10,136 nucleotides of DNA from VBCK01 sp035511515. GTDB taxonomy: Bacteria > Pseudomonadota > Gammaproteobacteria > Burkholderiales > Burkholderiaceae_F. This document shows positions 1 through 5,469 of the stretch, piece by piece. The notes beneath the pieces are model-generated. The model saw only the letters and a program-made list of their open reading frames with translations, did not search any database and was not told the origin of the DNA. Every line of letters begins with the position of its first letter. Position 1 is the first letter of the stretch. The stretch lies in the NCBI GenBank assembly GCA_035511515.1, contig DATKFG010000055.1, positions 1 to 10,136 on the forward strand, given 5' to 3'. A program made the position numbers and the translations under genes.

Positions 1-801
1 CAGAATCTGCGCAGCGGCCGCTCCAACACCTGGCAGTTGAAGCGGCTGCAGATCGACAACCCGGACGGCCACATCTCCGGCAGCGGCCAGTGGGAGCGCG
101 AGCCCGGATCGCAAAAGCGCCGCATGACGCTCGCCATCACGTTGGAGATGGTCGATGCCGGCAAGCTGCTGGCCCGCTTCGGCCTGCCCGACGCCATCAA
201 GAACGGCAAGGGCAAGCTCACCGCCAACCTGTCCTGGCTCGGTTCGCCCTTTTCGATCGACTATGCGACCCTGTCGGGCGACGTGGACCTGGCCGCCGAA
301 AAGGGCAATTTCCTGAAAGTCGATCCGGGCGCCGGCCGGCTGCTGGGCGTGATGTCGCTGCAGGCCCTGCCGCAGCGCCTGTCGTTCGACTTCCGGGATG
401 TTTTCTCCAAGGGCTTTGCGTTCAACACGATCAAGGGAACCGCGCACATCGCCAACGGGGTGCTCAGCACCAAGGACTTCGCGATGCTCGGGGTCGACGC
501 CAGCGTGGTGATCCAGGGCGAAACCGACCTGCAGTCCGAGTCGCAGAATCTGCACGTGGTGGTGCTTCCGGAGATCAGCCCGACCTCGGCCGCGGTCGTG
601 TATGCTTTTATTGCCAATCCGGCCATCGGGATCGGGACGCTGCTGGCGCAGTGGGTGTTGCGCCATCCGCTGTCAAAGATCTTCTCCTACGAGTACGACA
701 TCACGGGGACCTGGGCCAACCCGCAGGTGAAGCGGCACGAACGTGCCAAGCCCGAAGGCCCCGAGGAAAAAACCGGCCAGCAACCGCAAGGCAGCCCATG
801 A
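1..801 (+). CDS. yhdP: YhdP-family AsmA-like envelope protein, C-terminal part (5' end outside window)
   Basis: The reading frame is open from base 1, so this is the last 266 residues of a larger protein. Full-length family members are usually over 1,200 residues. The stretch matches what I recall of the C-terminus of YhdP (TIGR02099): a repeating beta-rich AsmA-like region, then GRLLGVMSLQALPQRL, FRDVFSKGFAFNTIKG, VVVLPEISPTSAAVVYA and NPAIGIGTLLAQWVLRHPL, ending with a short charged Pro/Glu/Gln tail. YhdP is an inner-membrane-anchored periplasmic bridge protein. In enterobacteria it acts with TamB and YdbH in moving phospholipid to the outer membrane. Its TGA stop overlaps the ATG of the next gene (ATGA), so the two are probably translationally coupled. 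Family assignment is confident; the role in this organism is by homology. Confidence 0.9.
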   Translation, partial: QNLRSGRSNTWQLKRLQIDNPDGHISGSGQWEREPGSQKRRMTLAITLEMVDAGKLLARFGLPDAIKNGKGKLTANLSWLGSPFSIDYATLSGDVDLAAEKGNFLKVDPGAGRLLGVMSLQALPQRLSFDFRDVFSKGFAFNTIKGTAHIANGVLSTKDFAMLGVDASVVIQGETDLQSESQNLHVVVLPEISPTSAAVVYAFIANPAIGIGTLLAQWVLRHPLSKIFSYEYDITGTWANPQVKRHERAKPEGPEEKTGQQPQGSP

Positions 802-1622
802 CGAATTCCAGGCTGCGCGTGGCCGCGATCCAGATGGTGTCGCGCGCCACCATCGAGGCGAACCTGCGCGATGCGGCCGAGCTGATCGGCGCGGCCGCCC
901 GCGAGGGCGCCCGGCTGGTGGCCTTGCCCGAGTACTTCTGCCTGATGGGGCTGCAGGACAGCGACAAGGTGGCCGTGCGCGAGCCGGACGGGCGCGGGCC
1001 GCTGCAGGATTTTCTGGCCGCGCAGGCGGCCGAGCACCGCATCTGGCTGGTCGGGGGCACGATTCCGCTCGTTTCGCCCGCGCACGACCGGGTGCTGAAC
1101 ACGCTGCTGGTGTACGACCCGGGCGGCCAGCGCGTTGCGCGCTACGACAAGATCCACCTGTTCTCGTTTCAGCGCGACGGCGAGGTCTACGACGAGGCCC
1201 GCACCATCTGGCCGGGCCACACGCCGGCCACCCTCACGCTGCAGCACGGGCCGCTCACGCTCAAACTGGGCCTGTCGGTGTGTTACGACTTGCGCTTTCC
1301 CGAGCTGTACCGGGCGCTCGATGGGCCCGATCTGATCCTGGTGCCGTCGGCCTTTACGGCCACCACCGGACGCGCGCACTGGGAGACGCTGCTGCGGGCC
1401 CGGGCCGTGGAGAACCTGTGCTACGTCCTGGCGCCGGCTCAGGGTGGGCGCCACGAGAACGGTCGCCGGACCCACGGCCACTCGATGCTGATCGATCCCT
1501 GGGGTGCCATTCTGGCCGAGCGCGACGAAGGCCCTGGCGTCGTCATGGGTGAAGTCGATCCTTCCCGCATCGCGGAATGTAGGCAGTCACTGCCGGCACT
1601 TCGGCACCGCGTGCTGGTCTGA
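798..1622 (+). CDS. Nit1-like carbon-nitrogen hydrolase (probable deaminated glutathione amidase)
   Basis: A 274-residue single-domain nitrilase-superfamily amidase of normal length. The catalytic triad is visible: Glu45 in ALPEYF, Lys118 in RYDKIHLF and Cys162 in SVCYDLRFPELYR. The later signatures HWETLLRARAVENLCY and HGHSMLIDPWG fit the Nit1/NitFhit branch. Its members remove amide groups from small metabolites, the best-characterised reaction being deaminated glutathione to 2-oxoglutarate plus Cys-Gly, a repair function in the cytosol. The ATG at 798 is chosen because it forms ATGA with the yhdP stop and has AAGG at 788-791, six bases upstream. A longer reading frame runs upstream through yhdP but is only a shadow. 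Substrate is inferred from subfamily resemblance; an omega-amidase-like activity is possible. Confidence 0.9.
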   Translation: MTNSRLRVAAIQMVSRATIEANLRDAAELIGAAAREGARLVALPEYFCLMGLQDSDKVAVREPDGRGPLQDFLAAQAAEHRIWLVGGTIPLVSPAHDRVLNTLLVYDPGGQRVARYDKIHLFSFQRDGEVYDEARTIWPGHTPATLTLQHGPLTLKLGLSVCYDLRFPELYRALDGPDLILVPSAFTATTGRAHWETLLRARAVENLCYVLAPAQGGRHENGRRTHGHSMLIDPWGAILAERDEGPGVVMGEVDPSRIAECRQSLPALRHRVLV

Positions 1623-1734
1623 AGGCGGGCGAGCCTTCATTTGGGACGCAAGGTCCCATCTGGGGACGTAAACGATTGAAAAATCGCCAGGTCGGCACGA
1701 CCTGAGACGATGGATTTTCTGGAAAAATTGCCCA
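1620..1734 (+). promoter_or_regulatory. Inverted-repeat-rich gap between the nitrilase gene and tldD
   Basis: This gap holds three perfect inverted repeats. TGAAGGC/GCCTTCA (1620-1626/1633-1639) includes the nit stop codon and is followed by only three T. GGGAC/GTCCC (1643-1647/1653-1657) is followed by a second GGGAC at 1663-1667, so the middle GTCCC can pair either way. CAGGTCG-GCA-CGACCTG (1688-1704) is a compact 17-base palindrome suited to a dimeric regulator. I see no convincing -35/-10 pair and only GGAA (1721-1724) as a weak ribosome binding site for tldD. Its role is unknown: leader structure, weak terminator or operator. Confidence 0.35.
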
Positions 1735-3201
1735 ATGAAACCCACTGAACCCTGCCTCGAACGACTGGCGACCGCGCGCGCCCTGTTGCTGCAGCCCTTC
1801 GGGCTGGACGAGGCCAAACTGCAGCGGACCCTGGCCTCGGTGTTCGAGCACCGCACCGATTACGCGGACCTGTACTTCCAGTACACGCGCAGCGAGTCGT
1901 ATTCGCTGGAGGAAGGAATCGTCAAGTCCGGTTCCTTCGGGATCGACCAGGGCGTGGGCGTGCGCGCCGTGGCCGGCGACCGCACGGCGTTTTCGTACTC
2001 GGACGACATCTCCGAGGAGGCGCTGCTGGAGGCGGCCCACACCGTGCGCTCGATCGCGCGCAGCGGTTCGGCCGGGCGCATCAAGGTCGCTTCGCAGCTG
2101 GCTCCGAAGTCGCACCAGCCGCTGTACGGTACGGACGACCCGGTGGCCTCGCTGAGCGCCGCCGACAAGGTCCAGATGCTCGAGCGCCTGGAGAAAATGG
2201 CCCGCTCGCGCGATCCGCGCGTGCGCCAGGTGATGGCGACGCTGGCCTCCGAATACGACGTGATCCTGGTCGCGCGCAGCGACGGCCTGATTGCGGCCGA
2301 CGTGCGCCCGCTGGTGCGCATCTCGCTCACGGTGATCGCCGAGCAGGGCGGGCGGCGCGAACAGGGCTTCGCCGGCGGCGGCGGACGCGAGGACCTGGCC
2401 ATTTTCACCGACGAGCGCCTGGACCAGTACGCGCGCCAGGCCGTGGACATGGCGCTGGTGAACTTGCAGGCCCGCTCGGCCCCGGCCGGCCAAACGACGG
2501 TCGTGCTCGGTCCCGGCTGGCCCGGCATTCTGCTGCACGAAGCCGTTGGACACGGCCTGGAGGGCGATTTCAACCGCAAGGGCTCCAGCGCCTTTGCCGG
2601 CCGCATCGGCAAGCGGGTGGCCGCGCGCGGCGTCACGGTGGTCGACGATGGCACGATTCCGGGCCGGCGCGGCTCGCTCGCGATCGACGACGAAGGCAAT
2701 GCGACCTCGCGCACGGTGCTGATCGAGGACGGCATCCTGCGCCGCTACATGCAGGACTCGCTCAATGCCCGCCTGATGAAGGCCGCCTTGACCGGCAACG
2801 GCCGGCGCGAGTCCTTCGCCAGCCTGCCGATGCCGCGCATGACGAACACCTTCATGCTGGGGGGCCAGGCCGACCCGGCCGAGATCATCGGTTCGGTCAA
2901 AAAAGGCGTGTACGCCACCAACTTCGGCGGCGGGCAGGTCGACATCACCAACGGCAAGTTCGTCTTCTCGATGGCCGAGGCGTACCTGATCGAAGACGGG
3001 CAGATCGGCGCCCCGATCAAGGGAGCCACGCTGATCGGCAACGGGCCCGATGCCCTGACCCGCGTATCGATGATCGGCAACGACATGCGGATGGATGCCG
3101 GCATCGGCACCTGCGGCAAGGACGGCCAGAGCGTGCCGGTCGGGGTGGGGCAACCGACGTTGAGGATTGAGGGATTGACCGTAGGCGGCACTGGGGGTTG
3201 A
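1735..3201 (+). CDS. tldD: Metalloprotease TldD
   Basis: A 488-residue protein, close to the 481 residues of E. coli TldD and collinear with it as I remember it. The N-terminal part carries DYADLYFQYTRSES and GIDQGVGVRAVAGD. The zinc motif HExxxH is HEAVGH at residues 268-273 in ILLHEAVGHGLEGDFNRKG, and the conserved third-ligand Cys is Cys460 in GTCGKDGQSVPVGVGQPT. TldD forms a heterodimer with TldE (PmbA) that degrades unfolded peptides. In E. coli it matures microcin B17 and affects CcdA antitoxin. TldE is not in this window. The ATG start gives an N-terminus about eight residues longer than E. coli's; the ribosome binding site is weak. All key residues are present, so it should be active given a partner. 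Confidence 0.96.
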   Translation: MKPTEPCLERLATARALLLQPFGLDEAKLQRTLASVFEHRTDYADLYFQYTRSESYSLEEGIVKSGSFGIDQGVGVRAVAGDRTAFSYSDDISEEALLEAAHTVRSIARSGSAGRIKVASQLAPKSHQPLYGTDDPVASLSAADKVQMLERLEKMARSRDPRVRQVMATLASEYDVILVARSDGLIAADVRPLVRISLTVIAEQGGRREQGFAGGGGREDLAIFTDERLDQYARQAVDMALVNLQARSAPAGQTTVVLGPGWPGILLHEAVGHGLEGDFNRKGSSAFAGRIGKRVAARGVTVVDDGTIPGRRGSLAIDDEGNATSRTVLIEDGILRRYMQDSLNARLMKAALTGNGRRESFASLPMPRMTNTFMLGGQADPAEIIGSVKKGVYATNFGGGQVDITNGKFVFSMAEAYLIEDGQIGAPIKGATLIGNGPDALTRVSMIGNDMRMDAGIGTCGKDGQSVPVGVGQPTLRIEGLTVGGTGG

Positions 3202-3229
3202 TGCCCACTGTCAATACCGAATGACCATA

Positions 3230-3258
3230 TTGAAACGCATTGAAACGACCTGTACAAA
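3230..3258 (+). promoter_or_regulatory. Possible sigma-70 promoter and TTGAAACG direct repeat before the exported-protein gene
   Basis: TTGAAA (3230-3235) and TACAAA (3253-3258) are 17 bases apart, matching the consensus at five and four of six positions. TTGAAACG occurs twice in tandem (3230-3237 and 3240-3247) with a 10-base, one-helical-turn period, which could also be a regulator half-site pair. It lies just after the tldD stop, so the downstream gene may have its own promoter. Prediction only. Confidence 0.3.
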
Positions 3259-3265
3259 ACTCTTG

Positions 3266-3307
3266 GCAAGGGGCATGAATTGGAGTGCAATTCGCCTTGC
3301 AAGGAGG
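3266..3307 (+). promoter_or_regulatory. Stem-loop in the 5' leader directly abutting a strong ribosome binding site
   Basis: GAATTG/CAATTC (3277-3282/3288-3293) forms a hairpin with a five-base loop. It is extended, across an asymmetric internal loop, by GCAAGG/CCTTGC (3266-3271/3295-3300). The strong site AAGGAGG follows at once (3301-3307). GCAAGG also recurs at 3299-3304, overlapping the ribosome binding site and making CCTTGCAAGG (3295-3304) a perfect palindrome. The site supports the GTG start at 3311, although the three-base spacing is short. A translational control role is conjecture. Confidence 0.35.
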
Positions 3308-3310
3308 CTT

Positions 3311-4012
3311 GTGGATCTGACGCCGAGTTCACGCATGCGCTGGACGTTCGCAGCGTTGGCAGCAGTGTCGGCCGCCACTTCGGTGCCGGCCCTCGCGGGT
3401 GATTTTTCCTCCTGGTCCGAGCGCGTTTCTGACCCTTCCTCGTTCGAGACCTCCAGCCAGTGGTCGATCGTGCCGCTCACGGGCGCTCGCCTCGAGGGGC
3501 AGGCCAGCCTGAATTCGCGCCAGGAGTTCAAGTTCAGCACCGTCTCGACCAGCCGCAACGGCCTGTACGGACTGAACGACTTCGGGCCCGGGGCGCTGCA
3601 CCTGGATAACACGGTGGGGATGGACCAGCCGCGCGCCACCTACCGCTACACGTGGCTTTCCCGGCCCGACCTGGACCTGAAGGTGGGGCTGACGTCGAAC
3701 CTGCAGCCGTTGGGCTCCACGCTGCGATCCGGCTTCGTGGGCGCACCGCTTCGCTTCGGCAGCATCCCCCAGATGCACCTGTCGGGGGTGGGCCGCCTGG
3801 CCGAGAACTGGCACATCGCGCTCGATGCCGATGGCCTGTGGACCGCGCGTGGCCGCTCGCTGGACGTGGGGCTGCATGTCGACTACAGCCTCACCCGCAC
3901 CGTGCAGCTGTTCGGCGGCTACCGGATGACCGACTTTACGGGCGATGCCGAGGACTTCTACGGCAGCGGCACCAGCAACGCCGCCAACGTGGGCCTGCGC
4001 TTGCGCTTCTGA
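3311..4012 (+). CDS. Exported, probable outer-membrane beta-barrel protein of unknown function
   Basis: I do not recognise a family. From the GTG start the product is 233 residues. It has a charged N-terminus, a hydrophobic run (TFAALAAVSAATSV) and PALA-GDF, a good signal peptidase I site at about residues 29/30, leaving a mature part of 204 residues. The mature protein has alternating polar/apolar stretches such as ATYRYTWLSRPDLDLKVGL, LDVGLHVDYSL and VQLFGGYRM, and ends in GLRLRF. A terminal Phe on an alternating strand is the usual signal of Gram-negative outer-membrane barrels, and the size suits about eight strands. Start choice: AAGGAGG at 3301-3307 favours GTG 3311. ATG 3335 would give the same signal peptide without the eight leading residues. 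ATG 3221 is possible but puts about 30 extra residues before the signal peptide. The gene sits between tldD and aroG, where I do not expect a conserved gene. Confidence 0.7.
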   Translation: MDLTPSSRMRWTFAALAAVSAATSVPALAGDFSSWSERVSDPSSFETSSQWSIVPLTGARLEGQASLNSRQEFKFSTVSTSRNGLYGLNDFGPGALHLDNTVGMDQPRATYRYTWLSRPDLDLKVGLTSNLQPLGSTLRSGFVGAPLRFGSIPQMHLSGVGRLAENWHIALDADGLWTARGRSLDVGLHVDYSLTRTVQLFGGYRMTDFTGDAEDFYGSGTSNAANVGLRLRF

Positions 4013-4031
4013 TGGGCGGGCGCGCGCCGGC

Positions 4032-4061
4032 TTGGACGGCGGCACCGAATTTCGGTAAAGT
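4032..4061 (+). promoter_or_regulatory. Predicted promoter of the aroG leader transcript
   Basis: TTGGAC (4032-4037) and TAAAGT (4056-4061) are separated by 18 bases; the -10 matches at four of six positions and the -35 at three. Transcription would begin near 4068, giving about 30 untranslated bases before the leader peptide ATG at 4098, a typical spacing for an attenuator. The -35 is weak, so an activator or another start site is possible. Confidence 0.35.
4044..4056. repeat. Perfect 13-base palindrome inside the predicted aroG promoter
   Basis: ACCGAA-T-TTCGGT is a perfect inverted repeat centred on 4050. It fills the spacer of the predicted promoter and touches the first base of the -10 hexamer, which is where a repressor operator would sit. 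No known regulator site is recognised, and its relevance depends on the promoter call being right. Confidence 0.35.
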
Positions 4062-4097
4062 GTTCCGGTCTTGATACTTGACCATTCCCGCCTGGCG

Positions 4098-4178
4098 ATG
4101 CGCGCTTATTCTGTCAGCCGTTACTTCTTCTTCCGGTGGTTCGCTTTTGCGCGCGCCCTGGCGGCAGGAGTCGGCTGA
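4098..4178 (+). CDS. Aromatic-amino-acid leader peptide of the aroG attenuator
   Basis: A 26-residue ORF that begins MRAYSVSR, continues YFFFRWFAF and ends ARALAAGVG before TGA. Eight of 26 residues are aromatic: Tyr4, Tyr9, Phe10-12, Trp14, Phe15 and Phe17, with seven of them within nine residues. Such clustering is the hallmark of leader peptides that sense charged tRNA, as in the E. coli pheA leader. The peptide itself is not expected to have a function; the ribosome's position on it is the signal. The Tyr9-Phe12 codons (4122-4133) lie in the 5' arm of the 1:2 hairpin, and the TGA (4176-4178) lies in the 3' arm. The ribosome binding site is poor, with only a CTGGCG-like stretch before the ATG. 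An in-frame TTG at 4071 would extend it by nine residues. The reading frame and composition make the call strong; translation is not shown. Confidence 0.85.
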   Translation: MRAYSVSRYFFFRWFAFARALAAGVG

Positions 4179-4239
4179 AGAGTCTCGCGACCGCAACCCG
4201 ACACTGAACCGCCAGGCTGAACCCCTGGCGGTTTTTTTT
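4114..4239 (+). promoter_or_regulatory. Ribosome-mediated transcription attenuator controlling aroG
   Basis: Mutually exclusive structures are visible. The 1:2 hairpin pairs 4114-4136 with 4158-4178. Its core is TCAGCCG/CGGCTGA, then ACTTCT/AGGAGT with one G-U after a two-base bulge, then a weaker part with mismatches. The 2:3 antiterminator pairs CCTGGCGG (4157-4164) with CCGCCAGG (4209-4216), extended by CAG (4165-4167) with CTG (4204-4206). The 3:4 terminator pairs CCGCCAGG with a second, identical CCTGGCGG (4224-4231), followed by eight T. Stalling at the Tyr-Phe-Phe-Phe codons would cover region 1, free region 2 and allow antitermination. A ribosome reaching the TGA would cover region 2 and permit termination. 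The logic is that of the trp and pheA leaders. Pairing was found by eye; energies are not computed. Confidence 0.85.
4207..4239 (+). terminator. Rho-independent terminator (attenuator) upstream of aroG
   Basis: AACCGCCAGG (4207-4216) pairs perfectly with CCTGGCGGTT (4224-4233) around a seven-base loop, and the stem runs into eight T (4232-4239). It is the clearest intrinsic terminator in the window. Its position between the leader peptide and aroG, 19 bases before the chosen aroG ATG, marks it as an attenuator and not the end of the upstream gene. Confidence 0.95.
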
Positions 4240-4258
4240 GGCCTACGGATGCAACGAC

Positions 4259-5356
4259 ATGGACAACGGACGAAGCCAGAGCGTGCGCTACATGACCGAC
4301 GATCTCCGCATCAAGGAGATCAAGGAGCTCTCGCCCCCGTCCCACGTGATCCGCGAGTTCCCGTGCACCGACAAAGCCTCGCAAACCGTGCACGACGCGC
4401 GCAACGCCGTGCATGCGATCCTGCATCGGATGGACGACCGGCTGGTGGTCGTGATCGGCCCGTGCTCGATCCACGATGCCGCCGCCGCCCGCGAATACGC
4501 CCAGCGCCTCGCCGCCGAGCGGGCGCGCCTGGGCGGCGAGCTGGAAATCGTGATGCGCGTGTACTTCGAGAAGCCCCGCACCACGGTCGGCTGGAAGGGG
4601 CTGATCAACGATCCGGACCTGGACGGCGGCTTCCGGATCAATCACGGACTGCGCCTGGCCCGCCAGCTGCTGCTGGAGATCAACGAGCTGGGCGTGCCGG
4701 CCGGGTGCGAGTACCTGGACATGATCACCCCGCAGTACATCGCCGACCTGGTGAGCTGGGGCGCCATCGGCGCCCGCACCACCGAATCGCAGGTGCACCG
4801 CGAGCTGGCCTCGGGCCTTTCCTGCCCGGTCGGATTCAAGAACGGCACCGACGGCAACGTGCGGATCGCGGCCGATGCGATCAGCGCGGCCCAGCAGCCG
4901 CACCACTTCCTGTCGGTCACCAAGGGCGGCCACTCGGCGATCGTGTCCACGCGCGGCAACGAGGACTGCCACATCATCCTGCGCGGCGGCCCCCAGCCCA
5001 ATTTCGACGCGGCCAGTGTCCGCGCCGTGTGCGAGGAGCTGTCCCGGCGCGGCCTGGCGCAGCGGCTGATGATCGATGCCAGCCACGCCAATTCCCTTAA
5101 GAAATGGGAGAACCAGCTGGTGGTTTGCCGCGACGTGGCCGGTCAGCTGGCCGCCGGGGAGGAGCGCATCTTTGGCGCCATGATCGAAAGCCACCTGGTG
5201 GCCGGCCGCCAGGACCTGGTGCCGGGGCGCCCGCTCATCTACGGCCAGTCGATCACCGATGCCTGCCTGGGCTGGGACGACAGCGCCTCGGCCCTGCAGT
5301 TGCTGGCCGAAGGCGTGCGACAGCGGCGCATTGCCCGCGCACAGACCGGCAAATGA
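4259..5356 (+). CDS. aroG: 3-deoxy-7-phosphoheptulonate synthase, AroG type (class I DAHP synthase)
   Basis: Condenses phosphoenolpyruvate with erythrose 4-phosphate, the first committed step of the shikimate pathway, in the cytosol. The product is 365 residues from ATG 4259; E. coli AroG has 350. Family signatures are intact: DDLRIKEIKEL, VVIGPCSIHD, RVYFEKPRTTVGWKGLINDP, GAIGARTTESQVHRELASG, LSCPVGFKNGTDGN and DASHAN. The metal ligands align with a constant offset to E. coli Cys61, His268, Glu302 and Asp326: Cys69, His276, Glu310 and Asp334. The sequence resembles the Phe-sensitive AroG isozyme more than Tyr-sensitive AroF as I recall them, which suits a Phe-rich leader. ATG 4292 (354 residues, starting MTDDLRIKEI) is a possible start; neither has a good ribosome binding site. 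TTG 4238 lies in the terminator T-tract and is rejected. Expression is predicted to depend on the upstream attenuator. Confidence 0.97.
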   Translation: MDNGRSQSVRYMTDDLRIKEIKELSPPSHVIREFPCTDKASQTVHDARNAVHAILHRMDDRLVVVIGPCSIHDAAAAREYAQRLAAERARLGGELEIVMRVYFEKPRTTVGWKGLINDPDLDGGFRINHGLRLARQLLLEINELGVPAGCEYLDMITPQYIADLVSWGAIGARTTESQVHRELASGLSCPVGFKNGTDGNVRIAADAISAAQQPHHFLSVTKGGHSAIVSTRGNEDCHIILRGGPQPNFDAASVRAVCEELSRRGLAQRLMIDASHANSLKKWENQLVVCRDVAGQLAAGEERIFGAMIESHLVAGRQDLVPGRPLIYGQSITDACLGWDDSASALQLLAEGVRQRRIARAQTGK

Positions 5357-5469
5357 TCGCAAGCGGCCTTTGCTGCGCTACAGCATCCGTGCCTGCGCAC
5401 CGCACAAGTGCCTGAAATCTCCCGCTAATACGCCCGTACAACCGCACCGCGGGCACGGATACTCGGGTT

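Noticed and set aside
1620..1642. Hairpin TGAAGGC/GCCTTCA as a rho-independent terminator of the nitrilase gene
   Set aside because: Only three T follow and the stem overlaps the stop codon; kept only as an inverted repeat.
1543..3153. Long minus-strand open frame of over 500 codons opposite nit and tldD
   Set aside because: Codon-pattern shadow of GC-rich genes: composition dominated by Arg, Ala, His and Gln, no domain, no ribosome binding site, and opposite well-recognised genes.
3221..4012. ATG 3221 as start of the exported protein
   Set aside because: It would put about 30 unusual residues before a normal signal peptide and would ignore the AAGGAGG at 3301-3307.
4013..4031. GC-rich stretch after the exported-protein stop as a terminator
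   Set aside because: Self-complementary GC sequence but no defined stem-loop with a T-run.
4238..5356. TTG at 4238 as the aroG start, the longest open frame
   Set aside because: It begins in the last two T of the terminator tract and leaves no room for a ribosome binding site outside the terminator stem; ATG 4259 or 4292 is more likely.
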